From Symsagittifera roscoffensis (lineage: Eukaryota > Xenacoelomorpha > Acoela > Convolutidae), in contig NC_087066.1 in the NCBI RefSeq assembly GCF_963678635.1, positions 27,369,801 to 27,433,800 on the forward strand: 64,000 bases of DNA. The letters run 5' to 3'. Made by a program: the position numbers and the translations under genes. The notes under the pieces were generated by a model. The model made no database searches and was not told where the DNA came from. It saw only the letters and a program-made list of their open reading frames with translations. The number at the start of each line of letters is the position of its first letter. The first letter of the stretch is position 1. Shown piece after piece: positions 42,601-51,421 of the stretch.

Positions 42601-45438
42601 CTCTTCTTTCCCTACATAGATTTGTCCAATTAGGTCTTCGTCGCATGTTATCATCGTCTTGGTATAGATGTTGATTCCATCTATATTTAGCATGACCTCG
42701 TGTGGACCATAAGCTTCAGTGTACCTATTATCAACACGTACCGATTTGCTGCCCCCTCTCGTGAGTAGTGCCCTGAGCGCTCTAGAAGTCGTTTGTGGAC
42801 TTATTCCACTCAAGTAGTCTGCATACACGTCAATGTGCATTATCGTCTGGTCGCTCGGCTCGCTCAAGTTTCTGGTTACCTCGTGTCCGCCCACTGTGAT
42901 TATCGACATTATTCTTGCTCCGATTTTCGATATTCCAAAAGGTTTACCTGTCACCATTTTCACGGTGTTACAATTCCCGGTCTTCATTGAGCCCGTTCTA
43001 GCCTCTGGTATTGAGTTCGATCCGGTTAATGCTCCGTTAAAATTCTGTCTTTCGATCTCCAACTTTAGTCGTTGCTCTATTTCTTTCGCAGCCAGATCTT
43101 GTTTCACTTTGGCAATTGCTTCCGTCGCCGCTTTCTCATAATTTATCTCTAGAGAGCTTCCGGCCGCGGACTCTAACGCACCGCTAACATGTGTCACAGC
43201 TTTCACTGTCTTCGTCGGCAATTCGGTGTTTGGTGCCCCCAAGTTCCTAGATTCAAACTCGTTTTGCCTGTTCCGCTGATTCTGCACCGCCGCTAATGCC
43301 AACTTATGTTTGGGGTGATTCTGGTCCTTGACCGCTTCCCAGAACAAGGGACAATCCATTCTGAAGTGCCCCTCCTGGTTACAGAAGAAGCATCTGGCGC
43401 CTATCTTGATGATTAAGCCATTATAGTACTCGTGTTCCTCCATCTGGCTCATATCCTCTTCATCCGGTGCATAACCTAGGCTCTTCATGCCTTGTTTGTA
43501 CGTTGTGCAGTCAGCCACATGATGATCCGCTGACCCGCAGTTCGCGCATGATCTGCGCTTGTCCATATCATCTCTAGGTTTGTACCATGATGACCTCTGG
43601 GGTTGGCTTCCCCCTTGCGTGTTCCTGTTTTCGGAATATGAGTACTTCTTAGGTTTCATCAGCATGTATTCTCTTGATTTCTGTCTCATTTCTTCTGGGG
43701 TGGGTGCGCTGTCCTTCGACAATGTGTAGTATGTTGCTAACATTGTCCTTAAGTCATCACTTTTCACCCCATCGATGAACTTCGAGGCAATGCTAAAGTT
43801 CCGTCTATTTGTCGACTCCTCTGGGTCACTCCTCCTTCTCAAGCTCTCGAGGTCATCTAGGAACCGATCTATTGACTCGTCGTCCCTCTGCCTTCTCTTT
43901 TCAAATCGCATCATCGCTTGGTGACCCTTCATGCCTGACCCGAACCGATTCAGCAATATCTCGAAGATCTTGTCCGCGGTGTCGCGTTCTTCCTCCTTCT
44001 TTGCGACCACGCATTTTAATGCCGTTCCTTCCAAGTTGCTCAGTATGGCTGTACATGCTTGTCTTTCGTCACTCAAGTTATCTTGTTCTAGATGTAATCT
44101 CATCACTTCCACCCAAGTGTCAATGCATCCATCGGAGTCGTCCTTGAATTCTTTTGGCTTCTTGAATGTCTTTCTTGATTTTCCCTCTCTCCTGTCGCTC
44201 GAGTCAGTGTTCCTCGTGGCGAAGGCCTCTAGAGTCCTGTTCATCATCTCCCAAGTGCTGGCCCATGTCATAGCATCCGGTCCTGTGTTGCTGTTAGCTG
44301 TTGAATCTCCCGGAGCAGTCGTTGTATTCGACGTTCCATTCTTCATTATTGTTTTCGCAGCTGTTGGTGCTATGCTTATCGCATCCCTGGTTAAGGGCAA
44401 CGGTGTCGATTGCCGTTTGTTCCTTTGTGGTTCTACAAAGTCAACTCTGGTGCTTTGCGTACGATCCGCTGCCGGTCTTTCTTGTGGGGTGGAACCTCTC
44501 AAGATTGCATCCAACTTCGCCTGTATTGCACACGAACTCTCGGCTTGACTCTTGCTCATTGTGTCCATTCTCCTTTCCAGGCTCCCTAATTGGCTGTTGA
44601 CATCATCATATCGATTCTTCAACTGTTGCATGTCTGTTTTGATGTTCTTTTCTCGTTCTTCATTGGTGGCTTCTACCTTATCTGACATTTCCTTGAGTCT
44701 CTCCTCTGTTGCCTTAGCTAGGTTAAAATAACTGTCTAGATACTCGTGCTTGTTGTATCTTATCTCCTTTTTTATCACCTCTCTGTCTTCTTCACTGTGC
44801 TTAAGTCTTTTGTCAATCTGATTTAATTTCGCCAACAAGTCACCCAGCTCAATGGTAGTCTCTTCATGGTCAGCTGTCGGTCTCTCTTCGGCCGTAGCCT
44901 CTGCTTTAGCTTGTTCCTCTCTTGGATTGGCTTCTGAGGTCTTCGTGCTCACTGTCCCAAATGTTCGTGCTCTTTCTGCTTTTGGTTCTTCAGTCACGTT
45001 TTCTTTTGTTTTTATTCCGAACATTATTCCCAATTTTTCCGTAAAAGATGTCCTCTTTACTTGAGAGTCTTCTTTCACCGTTTCTTCGGTGTTGCTTATT
45101 GCATCTTCCGCGTCATCTATCGGTGAGAACTCTATGGGTTTCTGGTTCGGTTCCTCTGCATTGGGCATTGGAGTTGACTCTGTCGCCATCTTCCCTGTTT
45201 CATCCACACTTTGATCGGGTGTCTCTAGATCAATCTCGATGGTGGGTTCTACTCTCTCCCCTTCCGTGCCCTCTTTCGCCCTGTTCTCCGCTGTACTCCT
45301 TGTGCTGACCATGTTAACTGAAAAGTTCTTCTTTGTTATCTTTGGGCCCGTTGATGTCGTCCCGCGCAGCGATGAATTATATTTCGTGTTTGATCCACTT
45401 GACCTTTTTTCGAGCACCGGTACCCTACTCCGCCTCAT
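39697..45438 (-). CDS. Element 1 gag-protease-RT-RNase H
   Basis: 1,913 codons from ATG at 45438 to TAG at 39697. Residues 1-400 are acidic and coiled-coil-rich. The capsid-like Gag domain spans about 430-565 (GCIDTWVEVMRLHLEQ, FIDGVKSDDLRTML). Two CCHC zinc knuckles follow at 631-644 (CANCGSADHHVADC) and 683-696 (CFFCNQEGHFRMDC). The aspartic protease has LLDTGAVLSVIP near 988-999. RT covers about 1350-1540 with FCCDFRYLNS and YVDD at 1476. RNase H covers about 1615-1745 with TDAS, the AEMFAVVTF helix and VDNRALSW. The PR-RT-RNase H-integrase order places the element in Ty3/gypsy (Metaviridae). Gag and pol share one frame with no frameshift between them. The final TAG falls in the RNase H-integrase linker, not at a gag-pol border. 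Confidence 0.93.
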   Translation of the reverse strand: MRRSRVPVLEKRSSGSNTKYNSSLRGTTSTGPKITKKNFSVNMVSTRSTAENRAKEGTEGERVEPTIEIDLETPDQSVDETGKMATESTPMPNAEEPNQKPIEFSPIDDAEDAISNTEETVKEDSQVKRTSFTEKLGIMFGIKTKENVTEEPKAERARTFGTVSTKTSEANPREEQAKAEATAEERPTADHEETTIELGDLLAKLNQIDKRLKHSEEDREVIKKEIRYNKHEYLDSYFNLAKATEERLKEMSDKVEATNEEREKNIKTDMQQLKNRYDDVNSQLGSLERRMDTMSKSQAESSCAIQAKLDAILRGSTPQERPAADRTQSTRVDFVEPQRNKRQSTPLPLTRDAISIAPTAAKTIMKNGTSNTTTAPGDSTANSNTGPDAMTWASTWEMMNRTLEAFATRNTDSSDRREGKSRKTFKKPKEFKDDSDGCIDTWVEVMRLHLEQDNLSDERQACTAILSNLEGTALKCVVAKKEEERDTADKIFEILLNRFGSGMKGHQAMMRFEKRRQRDDESIDRFLDDLESLRRRSDPEESTNRRNFSIASKFIDGVKSDDLRTMLATYYTLSKDSAPTPEEMRQKSREYMLMKPKKYSYSENRNTQGGSQPQRSSWYKPRDDMDKRRSCANCGSADHHVADCTTYKQGMKSLGYAPDEEDMSQMEEHEYYNGLIIKIGARCFFCNQEGHFRMDCPLFWEAVKDQNHPKHKLALAAVQNQRNRQNEFESRNLGAPNTELPTKTVKAVTHVSGALESAAGSSLEINYEKAATEAIAKVKQDLAAKEIEQRLKLEIERQNFNGALTGSNSIPEARTGSMKTGNCNTVKMVTGKPFGISKIGARIMSIITVGGHEVTRNLSEPSDQTIMHIDVYADYLSGISPQTTSRALRALLTRGGSKSVRVDNRYTEAYGPHEVMLNIDGINIYTKTMITCDEDLIGQIYVGKEELKVRSIGHCAMLEEDAMHIGTEADVTGHVLDINGKKTQLRGLLDTGAVLSVIPIETWEKMGFDKGDLIDSRIRLSAANKGALRVLGRTPIIALNFGERNLWMSFIVVENLDESDQFILGRDFIRNFDVTIDLNNAMFRIRNPDRRYAIKPVNLIMANENKAPVFLSRRVRLKANEAAIVSLRMKNYNELSDNKQVCIVPNPNSQSAAVLGRSFSITKSVLCVSVLLNTLDIPITIQRGRKLGYALPVKTRYETIENSKQNEVVDCPNHRDKICILRRLQRIKDSSSLIKSLKSETDDGLSSCSNFPERPTLDEMQTDKPVLPEIEHLRGKLKDEQLEAIKDVLERNEEVFSRHKADIGCCNFVEHEIELEENAVPHREGARRMTPHKSDACRKEIETLLEYDMIEQSKSPWACGVVMAKKKGDQLRFCCDFRYLNSVTVKDAYPIPRIDESLSKLGDAKFFTTLDLGSAFWQVPLRKQDRDKTGFACELGLFQWKRMPFGLCNATATFQRLMAHALIGVTKKYGNLVMCYVDDVVIATPTLEDHIERLDEVFACMKRSGLKCKPSKCEILKDSIKYLGRMVDKHGIRPDPDAVEAVLTWKSPKTEHQLMSFLGFANYYREFIKGYADKVYPMQQLMRHKGKKFTWNNAAEESFQRIKKELCEAPVLGMPTEKGMYVLDTDASVVAISGILHQEQEWNGKTVLRPIAYGSKVLSDTEMKYGAPKAEMFAVVTFVEKYRAYLGSEPFKLRVDNRALSWLKTYSMDQSYIGRWIVRLDGYNMIIEHRTRDKHQNADSLSKKTEFYERQEQREADRPEIKDGFSFMDKETYDSLPLTRWLDKSGKPIEDHPELPKEPLEKTILKRSRGIPVGIMLKSKIVRETLKAKGYDLIQVEEGTVRIDEDLMRLLEKLSDDKPVIQGKGQEAPELTILRREETVNNTDVSKGSITDSKEVVRSLVEKIPDKILEQTK

Positions 45439-45691
45439 TATTTCTATTTACAACTGCTTTTATTTACAATTTTGTTATATACACGATTCTATCCTAATAG
45501 TAAGTAGTAAAAAAAAAAAAAAATGTGTTAAAAACCTTATCCAATTCTCTCTCTAAAACCTCCGAAAAACTTTCCTTAATTTGGTCTTAACCGTACCTAT
45601 TTCGATTTGTCTTATTCTGTCTTAAGACACACTTGTTGTGATTCTGCTTCAATTTTTATACCGTCCAAGACTATTCGTCACTATCACAGTA

Positions 45692-46630
45692 CTCTCCGCT
45701 AGTGTCCTAAGACCCTTGTACCAAGACTAGTGTCCCCAGGCTAGTGTCCCAAGACTACTGTCCCAAGGCTAGTGTCCCAAGACCAGTGTCCCAAGACTAC
45801 TGTCCCAAGACCAGTGTCCCAAGGCTAGTGTCCCAAGACTAGTGTCCCAAGGCTAGTGTCCCAAGACTACTGTCCCAAGACTAGTGTCCCAAGGGTAGTG
45901 TCCCAAGACTAGTGTCCCAAGGCTAGTGTCCCAAGACTACTGTCCCAAGACTAGTGTCCCAAGGGTAGTGTCCCAAGACTACTGTCCCAAGGCTAGTCAC
46001 AGTGGCTTGTCACAGTACTCTCCGCTAGTGTCCTAAGACCCTTGTACCAAGACTAGTGTCCCCAGGCTAGTGTCCCAAGACTACTGTCCCAAGGCTAGTG
46101 TCCCAAGACCAGTGTCCCAAGACTACTGTCCCAAGACCAGTGTCCCAAGGCTAGTGTCCCAAGACTAGTGTCCCAAGGCTAGTGTCCCAAGACTACTGTC
46201 CCAAGACTAGTGTCCCAAGGGTAGTGTCCCAAGACTACTGTCCCAAGGCTAGTGTCCCAAGACTACTGTCCCAAGACCAGTGTCCCAAGACCACTGTCCC
46301 AAGACCCTGTCCCAAGACCCTGTCCCAAGACCCTGTCCCAAGACCCTGTCCCAAGACCACTGTCCCAAGACCCTGTCCCAAGACCACTGTCCCAAGACCA
46401 CTGTCCCAAGACCACTGTCCCAAGACCCTGTCCCAAGACCACTGTCCCAAGACCCTGTCCTAAGACCACTGTCCCAAGACCACTGTCCCAAGACCACTGT
46501 CCCAAGACCCTGTCCCAAGACCACTGTCCCAAGACCCTGTCCCAAGACCACTGTCCCAAGACCCTGTCCCAAGACCACTGTCCCAAGACTGCTCTGTCCC
46601 AAGACTTCTTCGGTACTGTCCCAAGACTCG
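45692..46630. repeat. 14-bp minisatellite in the element 1 leader
   Basis: Dozens of copies of a TGTCCCAAGACTAG-type unit with variants at three positions, drifting to TGTCCCAAGACCAC and the 13-base TGTCCCAAGACCC towards the high end. A higher-order copy is visible: CTCTCCGCTAGTGTCCTAAG begins at 45692 and again at 46018, offset 326. The open frames seen through it are artefacts of the period. Confidence 0.95.
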
Positions 46631-47448
46631 TCACGGAGTGTCTTCCTCGTTGTAGGGTCTTCTTGAATCACCGTACCTTGTACCACCACTCAAGCTCTAG
46701 TAAAATTTTCCCAAAAACCCTCTCTTAAAAGCCAAATGCTGACCCCCCTCTTCTTTTTGGTTGTTTCTATTTCAATGTAGGTGCGCAGGTATCTTGTGAT
46801 CACCTGTTCGTATAAAACCAAACACAAATCCTCACTAAAATGCAACAAAAATCTAAGTAAGAAAAATAATAAAAACGGAAAAATGAGCCCACCTGAAATT
46901 CAAAGGTGACCAATGTCTACCTTTCGTCTAAAAAAAATGTCTGGTACCTAATTGCCACGCGTTTTCCTCCCCCCACTAGTGATCTTATGGGGTATCACAA
47001 AAGCTGTCTATATCCGGTCCCCCCTACCAAACCAACCAGCGTACCAGTCTTAACTCGAGTTGAATTTTGGATCTCCACCTAATATTACCAACGCGTGTTA
47101 ATTTCTAATGTAACTAAGTCAACGATGTCGACTAATTAGTTACTCTAATTTCCCCCTTTTTACAATTTACAACCGCCAACCTCTAACTTAACCAGTCCCC
47201 CGTCTAACCTCCCCCCTTTCTAGCCCCCCTTCTTAAGCCTAAAAATTACTTTAAGCGCCGGGTGCTAAACCTCTCAAGAGAAAACCGTAGACCTGTTTCC
47301 AGGCCTGCTCAAGTAAAAACGTTCCTCAAAACTGGGGGATTTCGCTTATCCAATTTTACACTTATCTCCTATAATGTAATGTGGATTCTAACGATACCCG
47401 TTCTGCCCAACTTGAGAACTCGAGAATTGCCAAATCCCTCTTGGCTGC

Positions 47449-47572
47449 TTTCCCACTCGACTGGTCACCTGTTCCAGTCCAGTCTCCTATTGGTTCAGCT
47501 CAAGTGTCCCTGAACCACTTTCCCACTCGGCTGGTCACCTCTTCCAGTCAAGTCTCCTATTGGTCCAGCTGA
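47449..47572. repeat. 70-bp tandem pair in the element 1 leader
   Basis: TTTCCCACTCGACTGGTCAC at 47449 recurs as TTTCCCACTCGGCTGGTCAC at 47519. Both are followed by TCTCCTATTGGTYCAGCT. The second unit is truncated. Confidence 0.85.
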
Positions 47573-48035
47573 GTTCCAAGCTATCTGAAAACCCTTGACA
47601 ACGCCCCACTTCGGGCACTTTATTCAGTTTACTGGTTTAAATTGCTAGGTTGATCGAAACGATCGAACTTGTAAAACAGTATGGGTATACTATTTAATTA
47701 ATATAAAGGTTTGATCCAACTAATCTGGTGTCAAAGTCACTGTCTTTTTTCGTTTTATGGTTTTTGTTCCTTTTTCTATTCTTTTTTGGTTTTTGTTTTG
47801 CTTTTTGTCTTTTTGCTCGTGTTTTTGTCCCCCTAGTTGCCCCCCTTTACTCGGTTAGCTAAGCCTCGTTCGGAGAGCGTACCAGGAAATTTTCTCGAGT
47901 TTTCTTAAAAAGCTATCACGGTACAACCGGAAGGTTTGCACGTTCCTGTCGAACCGTACCGCCGGTACTCTAGAATGGGCATTCAGCCCGAAGCTGTCTC
48001 AAGTGGGTTTGACTCCGTAGTCTTGATGTCGTAAA

Positions 48036-48050
48036 CACCCAGGAGCGCCA
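48036..48050 (-). other. Element 1 primer-binding site
   Basis: The coding strand reads TGGCGCTCCTGGGTG, 11 bases inside the 5' LTR. It starts with TGG as expected for pairing with a tRNA CCA end. The complement CACCCAGGAGCGCCA resembles the 3' end of metazoan tRNA-Asn (...CACCCAGGGACGCCA) with two differences near the acceptor stem. tRNA-Asn is therefore the likely primer. Confidence 0.65.
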
Positions 48051-48061
48051 TAAAAACACTA

Positions 48062-48945
48062 TGTAACATTCGTCTACTACAGTCACACATGAGGCTTAAG
48101 AAAAATAGGCCCTATAACTATTGGCTCAGGAGTCAGGGACACTATCTCTTGTGTTTTTCCACCTCAAATCAGTCGGAGCCAATTCGGTTCGCTTGTGACA
48201 TGAGACTACGACCCGCTACTGCTTAAGGCTACTACCAAAATATCCCCCCACTCTAGAATTAAGAACGTCCCCATACTTAGGTCTCAAAATACCCAAAATA
48301 CATGAACGCCGTTAAAAACTTGGTTGGAACAATCCGTTAAGTTGCTTTTTTATTAGACAGTGGAACTTTGATCCATTTCAGATGGATCAACCTAAAACTC
48401 GCCTTAACTCAACATAACAATCATAAAACACACTCTAGAAATTAAATTAAGTACTCACATTGTAGCACGCTCAAGAACCAGGAAGTACATAAGTCGGTAA
48501 ACAACTCAAGAATCAATAAAGTAACTAAGATAAGTTTAATGTCAGTCAGTTTTAACAACAAGAACAAGTTTTTACTCTAGACTGCAGTTTTATGTGGACC
48601 ATTGGGACACTCAAGCTGTCCACCTTTCCGTCGAAGGTTCACTCTGGTCCAGTTCGAATAATTGTTCTCTCGGGAACACTCTGTCTTCTATTTCAGATAG
48701 GACAGCTCTACTCTTGTTCACTATGATGGAAATTGCGAATTGCAATTTCACACTCGTTTTTATCTGACAACTTTCCCGCAATTGTTCTGAAATTGTTCTG
48801 ATTTCTTTTTCTGATTTTCAGTTATCGCGAGAAAATCGTGCATGACATGTTCCATTCGAAATTTTGAAAAATTAAATTTCACTCCAAAATCAAGTGTTTT
48901 CTGCTCTTCTCAAGGTCAAACTTCCAAATATGACCGACTGGCACA
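48062..48945 (-). repeat. Element 1 5' LTR
   Basis: 884 bp, the same length as the 3' LTR and about 99.5 percent identical by eye. It contains AATAAA on the coding strand near 48345. Confidence 0.95.
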
Positions 48946-49682
48946 TTTTTAGGCCATCAGTCAAACGACTTTTGATCAGCTTTCGTTTACATGCGAACAC
49001 AACCACATAGCTGAGTCTCGGATCCTCAGACTACGTGATTGCTATTAAAAACACGGCTCGAATACCCTATTTTAATATGTTTTTGTGTGACAGTTCTATA
49101 TTAAATCCATTGGAGAAGGATTGACCCTTTCCTCTTCCTAGCTACTCATATTCTAAAATATCAAATTATACCGGTATTAATTCAAAGTTTCACGACATCC
49201 AAGTAGCTACAAAGTCAGTTCTATATAGTCCCTTCACATACAAGTCTCTGGGGGACCAAGCCTCAGCTCCCGTGTTCTTCCCGAGATAACGTTCTTATCT
49301 CTCCCAATTTGTGGCACGGGAGGGTACCGTGGAATATTCCTTCCCCACTGAAGCTTCCTTCTCTACTAATATCCACTGCTAAGGATCTTATCGTGTGTTA
49401 TTGCCACGATAAGAGACTCGGTTTCTCTCGTGTTCCCGCACGACCGTTTCTCACTATATTTGTTGTTCTTCTGTTTTTTCGTCCTTTCCAGTCAAAATGG
49501 CCGTCTTTTTGTATTTCTGAGAAATATTCACTCTTCGATCGAAATTTTACAAATAAAAATTCTAGAGTATTCCTACCCTCCTTCGCAATACTTTTTCGTT
49601 TCTAAGGCCTTTATTCGTTTTTTCTGTGTCGCCGGAAGGTTGCGCTGCTGTGCCAATCTGGCAGAATGGGACATACTCCCCG
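48946..49682 (-). mobile_element. Element 3: rest of LTR plus nine-base polypurine stub
   Basis: 728 bp completing the LTR begun at 25736. It shares with the element-2 LTR an AAAATGGCCGT...TTTCTGAGAAAT block and ends GAATGGGACA. The next nine bases, TACTCCCCG, are the start of the polypurine tract seen in elements 1 and 2. The element-2 LTR begins at the following base. Nothing else of element 3 is in the window. Confidence 0.75.
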
Positions 49683-50600
49683 TGTAACATTCGCCCGGAA
49701 GATACATATCGACGGAAAATAAAACTAAGTCCTAAGACGACTGGCTAACGTCTAAACAGAGCTTTATATGCTTTTCACCGTCTCTACCAAGCCAGTACTT
49801 TTCGGTGGTCTTTTCTAACATCGGGTCGACAAAACGTTACTGCTTTCGGCTTCGGTCAAAACACTCAAATTAACTTAATTACATGCAGTAATAGTGAGCT
49901 CATGGCTGCGTCTCAGTATCCCAGCCCACGAGGTCACTCCTAAAAACAGGGCTACTACTATTTATTGAATAATTATTGTTTTTGTTCAGTAGATAAAAAT
50001 CATCATCTCCATCGAAGATGGATCAACCCTTTCCCCCAACTCCTAGCTTCTCATCCTTATCAAAATGAATCTAGTTGTTAATTAAATTCAATTCAGGACA
50101 TGACAAGAAGCTAAAAGTCTATATAAAAGGATAAAAGTCTCAGTTCCGAAACCCTTCCGGATTCTTGAATCTACTGAATCAAGCTCGTTAATCTTGATTT
50201 CTTCGTAATCCGGAAGGCTGTCTCCCACCCTTCACCGTTGTCTGCAACGGCCTTGCATTTATTGTAGCGACACAATAGTTGCAACTCGAAACGTTCTTCT
50301 GTTTTTCTCTGTTGTTTTTCTCTCACAATCTTCGTTGTTTTCGGCAGTGCGACTATCGTTATTCTGTTGCTTTTTAGCTTTTTCTGCCAAAATGGCCGTT
50401 TCTGACGTTTCTCAGAAATGTTACGTAATCACTTCGAAAATTTAAAAATTAGCAATTTCCGAATCCTTCAACCTTCAGGTTTTGTTCAATTGTTCCAATA
50501 ACGTTCTTAATCCTTAAAAATCACTAATCCGGAAGGCTCGCTGCTAAAAATTCGAATTCTGCAGAGATTGCATTTTGGCACATTCTGGTCGAATGCCACA
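49683..50600 (-). repeat. Element 2 3' LTR
   Basis: 918 bp from TGTAACATTCGCCC to GAATGCCACA. The start is shared with elements 1 and 3. A minus-strand AATAAA lies near 49960. Confidence 0.8.
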
Positions 50601-50612
50601 TCCTCCCCGGAC
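50601..50612 (-). other. Element 2 polypurine tract
   Basis: The coding strand reads GTCCGGGGAGGA before the LTR start TGTGGC. It has the same core as element 1. Confidence 0.8.
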
Positions 50613-51421
50613 AGTCCGGTCAATGTCCTCATTGAATCACGCAATGTTCGTAAAATAGATACAGTGTCATCGAACAGAATTTACAAAATGCACGAACTTA
50701 TTTTTATCCACGTCACGTCGACTCACTGCAGAATATACATGGCATCATACAACATCACTATAGCCTTCAAATTCTTTCATCAATCTGCACAATGAGGATA
50801 TGACCTAAGATAAAACATATTTTTTGACTTCCAATGTCAATGTCCCGATTAAAACTTTTTCTCTTAGATTTAAAAGGTGTTGGCTTGAAGGACAGTCCTG
50901 CCAACCAACAAGCTAAAATTATCCTACTATGCTTCTTCCCTTCGGAAATCTTGCTTGTTATTGTTCTGAATATTAAAACTAAGAAACTCTGTGGTTAGAA
51001 TGAACAATGAAACAATCGCCCTCTTCGAGAGATTACCCAAGCCTTCCATGTCACCACAAAGTGATTAGTTCTCCTAGCTGATTAAAAACAGTCATGCAGG
51101 CTGGAATATTTAAATATTTTCCTTCACTTAAGCCTTCCTAAATAAATAGTAAGTGAGTGTCTCTAAAGCCACTCAACTAAAATCAAAATGCAAATTTATA
51201 AATGCAACAATTTCAAAACTCAACTAAATGTTTCAGTTTTCAATTACAACTTGGTTGCTTGGTTTCTCACTTGAGTTTTTTCACACAAATAAAACAATTC
51301 TGAGTTTTAACTTTTTCTTCATTACTCCTTTGTTTTCTTCTTTTTTCGTCGTTTAGAAGTTCTAAAACTTCTAAATTCTTCTAATTTCATCTCTTTTTTC
51401 ATCTTGCTTTTCGGTCATCCG
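50613..51421 (-). other. Element 2 3' untranslated region
   Basis: About 800 bp, AT-rich, without a credible frame. The part near the tract (CAATGTCCTCATTG) matches the element 1 counterpart. Confidence 0.6.

Larger units (their letters stand above)
45439..48035 (-). other. Element 1 leader (5' untranslated region)
   Basis: About 2.6 kb between the primer-binding site and gag. It contains the 14-bp minisatellite and a 70-bp tandem pair, and otherwise no coding frame. Such a long leader could hold packaging or translation signals. Confidence 0.8.
25896..48945 (-). mobile_element. Element 1: 23-kb Ty3/gypsy-type LTR retrotransposon
   Basis: A complete element on the minus strand with 884-bp LTRs that differ at about four bases (near 26157, 26159, 26243 and 26499, counted on the 3' copy), so insertion was recent. 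Order in element direction: LTR, primer-binding site at 48036, leader with minisatellite, gag-pol with macro domain, second giant frame with SGNH domains, polypurine tract at 26780, LTR. It is inserted in the LTR of element 3; the flanking five bases are TATTT and TTTTT, an imperfect target duplication at best. The element is visibly richer in G+C than the host flanks. The reading frames are broken at three places (39697, 39009 and 34802). Confidence 0.92.

Noticed and set aside
45692-46630. CRISPR-like regular repeats
   Set aside because: Units are contiguous with no unique spacers, and the context is a eukaryotic retroelement.
46182-46728. Open frames on both strands reading CPKT...SQD-type repeats
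   Set aside because: They arise only because the 14-bp minisatellite lacks stop codons in several frames. They are not maintained outside the array.
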